From an uncultured Cryomorphaceae bacterium (GTDB taxonomy: Bacteria > Bacteroidota > Bacteroidia > Flavobacteriales > Schleiferiaceae): a stretch of 64,000 nt of DNA. Under the pieces are notes generated by a model. It was not told the origin of the DNA, did no database searches, and saw only the letters and a list, made by a program, of their open reading frames with translations. Position 1 is the first letter of the stretch. Each line of letters opens with the position of its first letter. Shown here in pieces: positions 34,188 to 41,614 of the stretch. The position numbers and the translations under genes are program-made. Where the stretch lies: NCBI GenBank assembly GCA_937120475.1, contig CAKZJV010000007.1, positions 2,930,068 to 2,994,067 on the forward strand, in the 5' to 3' direction.

Positions 34188-35036
34188 ATGCCAGTACTGA
34201 AGATGTTATCCCGAAGAAAGCCCTCCGCTATAGCCCACACCTTACGGTATGTCACCAGGGAGGGAGCCAATGGGGAAGTGCCTCCCATCCTGTACAATTT
34301 ACGGAGTTCACCAGATGACCTTGAAGCGGTTGCCCAGGAATTTTTAATCAATGAGGCTTATCGCAAAGTGACGAGTAACCGTCTGTACAGCTATCACACC
34401 ATTCTCTCCTTATCAAACCTCGATAAGGAGAAGGCTACTCCCAACGTCATGCAGGCCATTGTTACCAAGTATCTGGAGTTAAGAGGTAACATATTAGCCT
34501 ATGCCGTCCCTCACTTTGATACTGATTCGGCCCATTGGCATATATGTGAGTCTTCGACTTTCTACCGGGAGAACCGGGCCACTGGAATGCGTAAAAAAGA
34601 ACTCCATCAGTTAAAGATGGAACTGGAGGCTTTTGTGAAGGAACAGTTCCCAGAGATGGAACATTCACAAGTGGACCATGGCAAAGGAAAAGCCTATCTA
34701 CGGGAACCTGAATATCAACTCCAAAAACGCACCGGTACCAGTGAGCGCAAACACTTAAAGACCCTGATAAGAAATACCTATCGCTCCGCCACCTCCAAAC
34801 AACAATTCTTAGACACACTCTTAGACCACGGCTATATCCACTATGAACGAACCGATGGAGTTCTCACCGGGGTCGTTTCAGAAAGCGGAAGAAAATACCG
34901 CTTCAAGACATTGGGTATTTCTCCTGAACAGATCATAGCCCTTGAAAATGCCCAGGAAAGATTCCAAGAGAAAAGTCTGCTAGAACAGCTTAAAAACCTT
35001 CGACAGAATACTAACCCCAAAAACTTAGAACGATGA
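34188..35036 (+). CDS. MobA-type relaxase (mobilization nuclease)
   Basis: 282 residues. The relaxase fold reads: IAHTLRYVTREGAN (motif I region; Tyr of RYV is a candidate nucleophile), YSYHTILSLSN, and the histidine metal motif in YAVPHFDTDSAHWHICESS (H-x-D...H-x-H). It cuts oriT and leads the transferred strand. The length is short for the family: the helicase/primase C-terminal part is missing and replaced by an about 85-residue tail (RNTYRSATSKQQFLDTLLDH ... GRKYRFKTLGISPEQ). That tail is repeated in the next gene. Confidence 0.85.
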   Translation: MPVLKMLSRRKPSAIAHTLRYVTREGANGEVPPILYNLRSSPDDLEAVAQEFLINEAYRKVTSNRLYSYHTILSLSNLDKEKATPNVMQAIVTKYLELRGNILAYAVPHFDTDSAHWHICESSTFYRENRATGMRKKELHQLKMELEAFVKEQFPEMEHSQVDHGKGKAYLREPEYQLQKRTGTSERKHLKTLIRNTYRSATSKQQFLDTLLDHGYIHYERTDGVLTGVVSESGRKYRFKTLGISPEQIIALENAQERFQEKSLLEQLKNLRQNTNPKNLER

Positions 35037-35314
35037 AGTTTGTGAAAGACCATCTATTACCCAAAGCCAACAGCCGAAAACACTTCTACGAGATGCTGAT
35101 TGACAACGGCTTATTCCTTACCTATCACAATGGCATCCCCAGTGGTATTATGGATACAGACGGGCGAAAATACTCCTGGAAGAAATTAGGAATTGAGCCT
35201 GCTCAATTCTTTGCTCTCGACCAGAAGGAACAGCTCCATCACATTGATGAACGTCTGAAGAAGCTAGAGCACCTCCGTTCCGACCACCAACCCGAACGCA
35301 GTATCGAACCCTAA
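35033..35314 (+). CDS. Stand-alone copy of relaxase C-terminal domain
   Basis: 93 residues. ANSRKHFYEMLIDNGLFLTY, SGIMDTDGRKYSWKKLGIEP and FALDQKEQLHHIDERLKKLE line up with the relaxase C-terminal 85 residues (TSKQQFLDTLLDHGYIHY, GVVSESGRKYRFKTLGISPE, LENAQERFQEKSLLEQLKNL). So it is a paralogue of that domain alone, translated by a 4-base overlap. Likely a DNA- or protein-binding partner of the relaxosome; role inferred. Confidence 0.7.
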   Translation: MKFVKDHLLPKANSRKHFYEMLIDNGLFLTYHNGIPSGIMDTDGRKYSWKKLGIEPAQFFALDQKEQLHHIDERLKKLEHLRSDHQPERSIEP

Positions 35315-35346
35315 ATTCCATCACAATGACCTTCTTTACACACAAC

Positions 35347-35742
35347 ATGAAATTGAAGTTTCAAGCACTTGGATCACAGCAGTTTGCCGATGATCCCAAA
35401 GTGGTAACCATATTTAAAACTCCAGGCGAAAAACTCGCTTTCTACATCACCGAGTACCGGGAGAAGGAAGATTGCTTTTTTGGCTACGTCAAAGGTACAT
35501 CGGTAGATTCCTGGGGGAGCATTCCCAAAAATGTCATTGAAGCTATTTACAAAGTTGATCAGGAAATGTCCGGGGAAGACCGTACCCGAACCCAACTGAG
35601 TAAACCCACCCCTATCTCTGAACTCGTACCCACTTTTAAGGAGCCGATCATCGTAACCCGGCTCAACCGCTTGATGGAAGAACTGCAGAAGAAAAACGAG
35701 CAGGAGAGAGATCAAGACCAAGGCCAGGAACCCGAACGCTAA
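35347..35742 (+). CDS. DUF2958-like protein, first copy
   Basis: 131 residues from ATG 35347, chosen because the second copy starts with the same MKL block; the frame opens at 35326 too. KVVTIFKTPGEKLAFYITEY, CFFGYVKGTSVDSWGS and ISELVPTFKEP match DUF2958 (K-F-F-x-P ... W-Y-x-T-E-Y ... F-x-G-x-V). The end is a charged low-complexity tail. DUF2958 proteins are common on plasmids and ICEs; function unknown. Confidence 0.75.
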   Translation: MKLKFQALGSQQFADDPKVVTIFKTPGEKLAFYITEYREKEDCFFGYVKGTSVDSWGSIPKNVIEAIYKVDQEMSGEDRTRTQLSKPTPISELVPTFKEPIIVTRLNRLMEELQKKNEQERDQDQGQEPER

Positions 35743-35760
35743 CCCTTAAAGTCAAATAAT

Positions 35761-36135
35761 ATGAAACTCCTTACTTCCGAACTCCAACAGCGTTTTGATG
35801 AAGTCGGAGACCAAGCCGAAAACCCCGACCCCTTGGTGATTGCTAAATTCTTTGACCCGGCAGGCCCCGCCACCTGGTATGCCACGGAATACGATGCCGA
35901 CAGCCGTATTTTCTATGGCTATGTGACCGGAATGATTGAAGATGAGTGGGGGAGCTTTTCCTTAGACGAATTAGAATCCATCCAACGTCCCTTTGGGCTG
36001 ACCATTGAACGCGACCTGTATTTCGGTGAGAAGCCCATCAGCGAAGCCGTTCCCGCTCTGAAGCCCCAGATCCGGAAAACCCAACTTCAAAGGGCTCGAA
36101 AGGAGACCGAAAAAGAACACGAACCCGGACGCTGA
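35761..36135 (+). CDS. DUF2958 protein, second copy
   Basis: 124 residues: LVIAKFFDPAGPATWYATEYD, IFYGYVTGMIEDEWGSFSLDEL and IERDLYFGEKPISEAVP, the full DUF2958 pattern. 18 bases after the first copy. The two share the same order of motifs, including the conserved Trp-Gly-Ser, so they arose by duplication; this copy is closer to the family consensus. Confidence 0.8.
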   Translation: MKLLTSELQQRFDEVGDQAENPDPLVIAKFFDPAGPATWYATEYDADSRIFYGYVTGMIEDEWGSFSLDELESIQRPFGLTIERDLYFGEKPISEAVPALKPQIRKTQLQRARKETEKEHEPGR

Positions 36136-36204
36136 AAGCCCCTTACCCAAGCCGTATGCACCCACCTATTCAGCCCAAAAAATATGACGAAAACGTTTTG
36201 CACG

Positions 36205-36261
36205 TTACCAGCCAAAAACCGTGTTTTGAATGGCTTTTAGGCTGAAAACCCTCGCTGGTAA
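36205..36261. repeat. Nested inverted repeat ahead of primase/helicase-like gene
   Basis: Outer arms TTACCAGC (36205-36212) and GCTGGTAA (36254-36261) enclose smaller complementary pieces (GCCA ... TGGC around AAAAACCGTGTTTT). It is in the 162-base gap between the DUF2958 and 531-aa genes. A stem this long in the only gap of the mobilization cluster is a candidate oriT, replication origin or leader structure. Confidence 0.5.
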
Positions 36262-36297
36262 AGGGATAAGAGTATTGTTGAATCCAACGAAAAAACT

Positions 36298-37893
36298 ATG
36301 GCAACAGCCCCCAGAAGAACCCCTGATGATGATGCCGGAACCTTCCGTTTCCAGGATGCTTTGCCCGTAAGCCAGGATTTTCATCTCGATACCAGCCATC
36401 CCGACTACATCCGCTTCGAACGAGAAGACCTTGTTGTAGAAATCATCGGAGGCGTTAAAGACATCATCCTCTCCAGCCTTCGAGTAACGCTGAAAGTCTA
36501 CCGCACAGGCAGTAGCTCCGCACTGGATATCTACCGCTCCTCCCAGGTTGATCTCTTTGACGAACACCAGATCAGCTATATCACCACCCAAATAGCCGAA
36601 CGCCTCCGTATTGAATCCCTCACCGTCAAAGACACCCTCTATGAACTCACCGAACGGCTTGAACACTACCGCAGGAACAGGGGACAACACTCCGCACCCG
36701 TCATTCCGATTTCCACCCAATATCAGAAGGAAGCTTTGGAACTGCTTCAAAACCCCGATCCTGTAACCGTCATTGAAGAGCAACTGGAGCAAGCCGGGAT
36801 CAGTGATACCCGGCTCGGATTACAACTGTATCTCATCAGCCTGTCCCGCCTGGGTACACAACCCCTGCACGCCCTGCTCCATGCCCCACGCTTGCTCGCC
36901 CATGATCTGGTCAAAGAGCTCGTCCCATGTCTCCCGCAAGAGAAGGTACGAGAAGCCACCACCATCTCCAGACATGCCCTGTCGTATCCACCCACCCAGG
37001 ACTACTGGAACGCCAGTATCCTCGTATTGCACCAGTGCGATGCCTTAGACGGAAAAGACAACAGCTTGCTCGATTACATTCTTCACGGACAATCCAAACG
37101 ACTCGTCACCCAAAGCAATAAACAAAGCGGACGCTACGAAAGCACCAGCCAAGAATTGAAAGCCACCATCAGCCTCATCGGCTATACCGATCAGGATTAC
37201 CACACCCTGCAACAAAGCCGGGATGTCATCAGTATCCCCGTACCACACACCCAAGCCCTCCAAACCAAACGCTACGAACGAGAAATCAAAGAACTGGCCG
37301 GATACCTGAACCATGAAACCGAGCAACACGCCCAAAAGCTCCTTCAACAAGTCCACCGTCAAATACAGTGGATCGAAGTCCAAAACCCCCTCATTGAAGA
37401 AATCAACCTCTCCGCTTTCTTCGGACACGATCTGAAGAACCTCTCCCTGTACCTGCGACTCGTCAATCTCATCACCCTGTTGCACCAAAAAAAGCAGACC
37501 CTTGTACGCACCCCCACCGGCAAGCGGATTGAAGTCCAGGCCCAGTATATGATCCAAGCCCTCGAACTCTTCCGGGAACTCTGGCTGAAGAAAGACGAAG
37601 AACTCTATTACAAAGTCCGTTCTACCTTTTTGCGGATCAAAGAATATCTCCACAAGCAGTACGGAGCCACCAAAAGAGATAGTGAATTTACCCTCAAAGA
37701 CATTCGTAAAACTCTTAAGTGTTCTCCGGCCACGTTGCTCCGACACTTCCACACCTTAGAGGATTATGGGAAGATTGAGCGCTTTGGTGGTAACAACCGA
37801 ACAGGCTATCGTTACCGAGTGTGTGAATGGGACGAAACCACACACACCGTAGCGGAGTATGAAAAACTTCTCAAAACCCTCCGTGAATTATGA
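36298..37893 (+). CDS. Primase-associated helicase-like protein with degenerate P-loop and C-terminal winged helix
   Basis: 531 residues. The middle follows the helicase-like family that in ICEs and plasmids accompanies CHC2 primases: LVKELVPCLPQEKV, TISRHALSYPP, NASILVLHQCDALDGKDNSLLDYILHGQ, a TTE-like strand, SRDVISIPVPHT and ELAGYLNHETEQHAQKL. But the segment where Walker A GKT/S should be reads LHALLHAPRLLAHDLV with no lysine, so ATPase activity is unlikely. The last about 70 residues form a winged helix (EFTLKDIRKTLKCSPATLLRHF, LEDYGKIERFGGNNRTGYRY). Probable DNA-replication or regulatory adaptor; family assignment rests on motif order only. Confidence 0.55.
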   Translation: MATAPRRTPDDDAGTFRFQDALPVSQDFHLDTSHPDYIRFEREDLVVEIIGGVKDIILSSLRVTLKVYRTGSSSALDIYRSSQVDLFDEHQISYITTQIAERLRIESLTVKDTLYELTERLEHYRRNRGQHSAPVIPISTQYQKEALELLQNPDPVTVIEEQLEQAGISDTRLGLQLYLISLSRLGTQPLHALLHAPRLLAHDLVKELVPCLPQEKVREATTISRHALSYPPTQDYWNASILVLHQCDALDGKDNSLLDYILHGQSKRLVTQSNKQSGRYESTSQELKATISLIGYTDQDYHTLQQSRDVISIPVPHTQALQTKRYEREIKELAGYLNHETEQHAQKLLQQVHRQIQWIEVQNPLIEEINLSAFFGHDLKNLSLYLRLVNLITLLHQKKQTLVRTPTGKRIEVQAQYMIQALELFRELWLKKDEELYYKVRSTFLRIKEYLHKQYGATKRDSEFTLKDIRKTLKCSPATLLRHFHTLEDYGKIERFGGNNRTGYRYRVCEWDETTHTVAEYEKLLKTLREL

Positions 37894-38039
37894 AGAACAC
37901 CACGAGTTATTTACGGCTACAGCCCGCAACAGTAGCGGGCACTGCCCGAAAAATGAAGTGCACCCACTGCACAGGGGTACTGAAACGTGGACAGCTTATG
38001 CCAAGGCAAGGCGGAGTCACCCCAAACCATAACGACTAA
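37890..38039 (+). CDS. Possible small protein (49 aa) coupled to upstream gene
   Basis: ATG 37890 overlaps the TGA of the 531-aa gene (ATGA). Basic sequence with one CxxC (KMKCTHCTGVLKRGQLMP). It overlaps the recombinase frame by 53 bases in another frame, so either it is a true coupled gene, or the coupling only serves to pass ribosomes to the recombinase. Weak. Confidence 0.35.
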   Translation: MKNTTSYLRLQPATVAGTARKMKCTHCTGVLKRGQLMPRQGGVTPNHND

Positions 38040-38967
38040 ACACAATGGCGTGAAGCACCAAATCCTCCATAACCTGCATTTTGAGAACACCCACCGGGCT
38101 TTTGTGCAACGGAAAAAAGATGAGGGTAAGTCCGATAAGCACATTGAAAGCGTTTCCAGCCTCTCCCGTGAGTTTTTGCACTTTTTGGAAGGTCAGAATA
38201 TTACCCACTTGAAGACCATTAATCAAGACACCATCGATCGGTATTTCCAGTACCTCCAACACCGGGAGAACCAACGCAAGCCCGGAGGCCTTTCACCCGC
38301 CTATCTCGACAAGCACCGCGAAGCCGTCCTGCGGTTTATGGAATACCTGGAAGGAGCCGATACAGGACAAAGCCCTTATTACATCCCCAAACACCAAAGC
38401 GACCGCATCCCCAAGAACATCTATACCGAAGACGAGATCGCTGTATTGTTCAAGCAGTGTGAACCCACCATAGACGGTATCCGCAACCAAGCCATTCTCG
38501 CTATCCTTTACGGTTGTGGTTTACGCAAGGGCGAACTGTATCGCTTGGACGTAGCCGATATTAATCTCGCCTCATCAATGCTCCGGGTGAAGAAAAGTAA
38601 AACCTCAAGACAAAGAGATGTACCCCTTTCCAGTCGCGTCATGCAATACCTCGAAGAATACCTCTTTACGGTGCGGGAGCATCTGCTTACCCAGGAAGAA
38701 CCCGCCTTCCTACTCAATAATAGGGGACAGCGGATGTCACCCGAAGGCATCCAGTACAAAGTCAAGGAAATGGGACGACAATCCGGCACCGGAAAACCGC
38801 TCACCCCACACGGACTACGTCACGCTATAGCCACCCATCTTTTGGGAGACTTCAGCATCGAAGAGATTGCCACTTTTCTCGGTCACCGCAACCTCGATTC
38901 CAGCCAGATCTATACCCACCTAAAATACACTCAAAACCCCAATCATCATGGACAGAAGCACCTTTGA
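37987..38967 (+). CDS. Tyrosine recombinase (XerC/D type)
   Basis: About 326 residues. There is no ATG early in the frame; GTG 37987 or GTG 38050 are the candidates. SAM-like N-domain: KHIESVSSLSREFLHFLEG, TIDRYFQYLQ. Catalytic domain: LYGCGLRKGELYRL (Arg I), LRVKKSKTSRQRDVPL (Lys), PHGLRHAIATHLL (His-Arg II), ATFLGHRNLDSSQIY and Tyr in IYTHLKY. All catalytic residues are present. Likely an integrase or resolvase of the element. Its stop lies 20 bases inside the next recombinase. Confidence 0.88.
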   Translation: MDSLCQGKAESPQTITTKHNGVKHQILHNLHFENTHRAFVQRKKDEGKSDKHIESVSSLSREFLHFLEGQNITHLKTINQDTIDRYFQYLQHRENQRKPGGLSPAYLDKHREAVLRFMEYLEGADTGQSPYYIPKHQSDRIPKNIYTEDEIAVLFKQCEPTIDGIRNQAILAILYGCGLRKGELYRLDVADINLASSMLRVKKSKTSRQRDVPLSSRVMQYLEEYLFTVREHLLTQEEPAFLLNNRGQRMSPEGIQYKVKEMGRQSGTGKPLTPHGLRHAIATHLLGDFSIEEIATFLGHRNLDSSQIYTHLKYTQNPNHHGQKHL

Positions 38968-39841
38968 AACATTTCTCCAGAAACGAGGCTACCGACCTCA
39001 AACCATTTACGGTTACGGCAACCTGCTCGATACCTTTCTGAACTGGTGTGCCCACCAACCGATCAATCCTACCACCGCCAGCCTCGATCAGCTTTACACT
39101 TACAAGAAAGAACTGGTAGAGCAAGGCCTCCAAGCCCAAACCGTCCAGCAACACTTATCAATACTGAAGCACTACTATGCGAGCATTGACAGGGAAGAGA
39201 ACCCGGCCCTCCTGGTCAAGCACAAAAAGCGGGAACATACCCTGCCCGAACACCTCTTCGGGGAAGAGGAACTCAAAGAACTGTACCGTGACCTGGAAGC
39301 CACTAACCTTGTACAACGGAGGGATAAAGTGATGATCGGGATGGTCATCTTCCAGGGATTACGAAGAGAAGAACTCACCCTCCTAGAAACCGAACACCTG
39401 AACCTCGATACCCCCACTCTTTACGTTCCCTCCACCGCCAAAACCAACAGCCGGAATATTGAACTCCATCCCATGCAGATGAAAGACCTCTTGGCCTACG
39501 TGTACGATTACCGACCTCTCTTACTGAAGGAAGCCCAAAAGAACACCACCCGCTTATTCTTTTCGATGGGCAGTGGCAACGCTATGAACAACGCCATCCA
39601 GCGGAAGATGGATACCCTCCGTCACTGGCATCCTGCCTTACGATCCCTGGCCCAACTGCGGGAGTCCCGTATGTCGCTATGGGTACAAGCCCACGGCCTG
39701 CGGAAAGCCCAGTACCTCTCCGGGATCAAATACACCTCTTCTATGCTCCGGTACAAAACCCAGGATATCGAACAACTCAAACGGAAACTGGCGGTGGTGC
39801 ATCCGATGGAGCGGATGAAAGCCAGAACCCGTGAATTGTAA
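38948..39841 (+). CDS. Second tyrosine recombinase, altered active site
   Basis: 297 residues: SAM-like N-domain (FETFLQKRGYRPQTIYGYGN), GLRREELTLLE (Arg I), STAKTNSRNIELHP (Lys region), AHGLRKAQYL (His-Arg II) and SGIKYTSSMLRYKTQDIEQL. In this sub-family the last block normally reads AGHKYVSSTERY; here the third conserved His is Ile (GIKY) while the Tyr in LRYK is kept. Reduced or changed activity is likely; it may work as a hetero-partner of the first recombinase, with which it overlaps by 20 bases. Confidence 0.82.
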   Translation: MDRSTFETFLQKRGYRPQTIYGYGNLLDTFLNWCAHQPINPTTASLDQLYTYKKELVEQGLQAQTVQQHLSILKHYYASIDREENPALLVKHKKREHTLPEHLFGEEELKELYRDLEATNLVQRRDKVMIGMVIFQGLRREELTLLETEHLNLDTPTLYVPSTAKTNSRNIELHPMQMKDLLAYVYDYRPLLLKEAQKNTTRLFFSMGSGNAMNNAIQRKMDTLRHWHPALRSLAQLRESRMSLWVQAHGLRKAQYLSGIKYTSSMLRYKTQDIEQLKRKLAVVHPMERMKARTREL

Positions 39842-39865
39842 CAATCCTATGAATACGTATCTTTG
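39836..39865 (+). promoter_or_regulatory. Bacteroidota-type promoter of the toxin-antitoxin pair
   Basis: TTG at 39836-39838, 19-nt spacer, TATCTTTG at 39858-39865 (TAnnTTTG). It lies 25 bases before the antitoxin ATG, so the TA pair can be transcribed alone. Confidence 0.6.
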
Positions 39866-39889
39866 TAAAAGCACGTTAACTACGGTACA

Positions 39890-40159
39890 ATGGACACAAT
39901 GGAACTCAGAAATAAGCTACTGAAATACATCAATACGGCAGACGAACGGGTGCTTCGCATTGTCAACGCAGTCTTTGAAAGCTACCGTGAGAGCGATACC
40001 TCAGAGGAAGAGATTGTGGCCTATACAGTAAACGGAGAGCCCCTTACCCGTAAAAAATACATTGAGCTGAACGATCAAGCCGAAGCCGCTTATCATCAGG
40101 GTAATTTCACCACCCACGAGCAGATCAAAGAAAAGTTTAAAACTCGCGGAAGCCACTAA
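39890..40159 (+). CDS. Antitoxin of ParE/RelE-type module
   Basis: 89 residues, acidic: KLLKYINTADERVLRIVNAVFESYRES then EEIVAYTVNGEPLTRKKYIE, with a helical tail AEAAYHQGNFTTHEQIKEKF. The YTVNGEPLTRKKY segment is typical of antitoxins paired with ParE/RelE toxins in Bacteroidota. ATG at 39890 (a second at 39899). One base separates its stop from the toxin start. Confidence 0.8.
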   Translation: MDTMELRNKLLKYINTADERVLRIVNAVFESYRESDTSEEEIVAYTVNGEPLTRKKYIELNDQAEAAYHQGNFTTHEQIKEKFKTRGSH

Positions 40160-40160
40160 C

Positions 40161-40460
40161 ATGGGGCAAATCAAAAAAGTAAGTTGGTCTAAAGACTCAG
40201 AACGGGATTTAGAGCAGATTTATGAACATTACCTGGAACATGCTCCCGAAACAGCAGATAAAAGAATCAATAGTATTATAGATGCTGTAGGTGAACTGGT
40301 TTTTACCGAACAATGGCAGGTGGATGAATACGACCCCGATAGCAGAAGGATAATTGTAGATAAGCGATTTCGGGTTCTCTACCGGATTATAAAAGACAGC
40401 ATCTTGATTGTTCGGGTTCATCCTTCCAAAAAAGACCCGGTAGTGTGTCAAAATATCTGA
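40161..40460 (+). CDS. ParE/RelE-family toxin
   Basis: 99 residues: VSWSKDSERDLEQIYEHYLE, RINSIIDAVGEL, EYDPDSRRIIVDKRFRVLYRI and ILIVRVHPSKKDP. The R-x-x-x-V-x-x-R-F-R-V-x-Y strand and terminal basic strand fit plasmid-stabilisation toxins (ParE-like gyrase poison or RelE-like mRNA interferase; which one cannot be said). Its role is to keep the element in the host population. Confidence 0.83.
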   Translation: MGQIKKVSWSKDSERDLEQIYEHYLEHAPETADKRINSIIDAVGELVFTEQWQVDEYDPDSRRIIVDKRFRVLYRIIKDSILIVRVHPSKKDPVVCQNI

Positions 40461-40565
40461 TTTCCAAAAATGAATTGTTAATAAACTGAAAATCAAACAT
40501 CATTTCAATTAGACGGATGAGATATTCAAAATATATCCAGTAGTTTTAACCTGAGAAAGTCTCTT

Positions 40566-40594
40566 AAAAGCCTTGAAAAGGGCTTTTCTGTTTA
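40566..40594 (+). terminator. Possible terminator after toxin gene
   Basis: AAAAGCC / GGCTTTT (40566-40572, 40581-40587), followed by a broken T-run (CTGTTT). Moderate stem. Confidence 0.45.
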
Positions 40595-40623
40595 TAAGTG
40601 TCTCAAAGTATCCGCAATTAAAG

Positions 40624-41277
40624 ATGAACTGCAATCATTGCTCAGTCAAGTGTCAAAAATCAGGCAAACAAAGAAATGGCACCCAAAAATGGTTCTGCAA
40701 ATTTTGTGCAAGATATCAGCAGGAGAAATATAGGAACAAAGCATATCAATTTGAGATTGATCAGGAAATTAGAAAACACATAAAAGAAGGTTGTGGAACA
40801 AGGAGTATTTCCAGGTTACTTGGAATTTCTGTCAACACAGTAACTAAAAGAATATTATCTATAAGTAAGAGTGTTGAGAAGCCATCTGTCTCAATAGGAA
40901 AGACATATGAAATGGACGAGCTGCAAACCTATGTAAAAAGGAAAAGTCGTTTAATTTGGATTGCTTATGCCATTCGCAAAGACACCCGGGAAGTAGTTGA
41001 TTTTAAAGTAGGGCGAAGGAATAACAAAACATTAGGAAAAGTCATTGACACGCTCACCCTCTCTTCCGCCACAAGAATCTACACCGATAAGCTCAACATT
41101 TATAAAAATCTGATTGATAAGACTATTCATAAGGTTAAGAACCGAGGTATCAATTACATCGAACGTAAGAACCTTACGTTGAGAACTCATTTGAAACGAC
41201 TGAACCGGAAAACCATTTGCTATTCCAAAAGCATAAACATGTTAATCGCTTGTCTGAAGATATATTTTTGGGGTTAA
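40624..41277 (+). mobile_element. IS1-family transposase
   Basis: 217 residues from ATG 40624; the frame opens earlier at 40573 with an unlikely leader. N-terminal zinc finger CNHCSVKCQKSG ... KWFCKFCARYQQ, HTH GTRSISRLLGISVNTVTKRI, then a DDE domain: YEMDELQTYVKRK (first Asp), RIYTDKLNIYKNLI (second Asp), terminal NLTLRTHLKRLNRKTICYSK. This is the single-frame IS1 group seen in Bacteroidota. Terminal inverted repeats are not identifiable by eye. The DNA right after the gene is an RHS fragment, also seen after a decayed second IS1 tail at 42.9 kb. Confidence 0.85.
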
Positions 41278-41327
41278 ATTTGGAATCAGTTCTTTGAAAA
41301 AGTAAAAACTGTATAAGTTGCTAAGTC

Positions 41328-41399
41328 TTCGGGATGACCATGCCTGGGAGAACGTTCAACGGTGGAGATTACACGTACGGTTTTAACGGGGAAAGATAA
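41328..41399 (+). pseudogene. RHS core fragment
   Basis: Reads FGMTMPGRTFNGGDYTYGFNGER then stop. It matches FGMTMPGRVFNGGDYRYGFNGQE of the 5' RHS gene (4110-4175). No RHS sequence precedes it, because the IS1 copy is there. A displaced fragment of an RHS gene. Between it and 41614 nothing else is recognisable. Confidence 0.75.
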
Positions 41400-41614
41400 G
41401 AAAGTGCTGAGAAGCCTTTAAAATAAGCTCTTGGATTTTGTCGTGTGGCAAGATTGAATGCCACTCAGGGATAGGTGAAAGAGTTAAAATTTCCTAAAGC
41501 CTAGTAAAATCAAGCCTTGAGGAACTATGGCTTTCTCAAGAACAGTATTGGAATTTTCAAATCGTGGGGTAAAACAAAGAATTGTTTTTAATACCAATGA
41601 GGTTGTATCATAGC

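Larger units (their letters stand above)
7650..40460. mobile_element. Putative mosaic integrative/mobilizable element
   Basis: This span carries almost all mobility genes in the window: Rep/HTH-like genes and possible DnaA boxes (8.9 kb), a large serine recombinase (9.8 kb), two VirD4/TraD-like ATPases (17.8 and 32.3 kb), MobC-like and MobA-type relaxase genes (33.8-35.0 kb), a primase/helicase-like gene (36.3 kb), two tyrosine recombinases (38-39.8 kb) and a toxin-antitoxin pair (39.9 kb). No VirB4, VirB-channel or Bacteroidota Tra mating-pore genes are visible, so it would need a helper for conjugation. Two integrase types and strong local composition changes suggest a mosaic rather than one element. 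I did not find convincing attL/attR repeats, so the limits are set by gene content only; the T9SS and lipoprotein genes at 22.7-24.8 kb may be trapped chromosomal DNA. Confidence 0.6.

Noticed and set aside
36205-37752. Long open frames on the minus strand opposite the 531-aa gene
   Set aside because: Shadows of a coding gene; the plus-strand protein has clear motifs and operon context.
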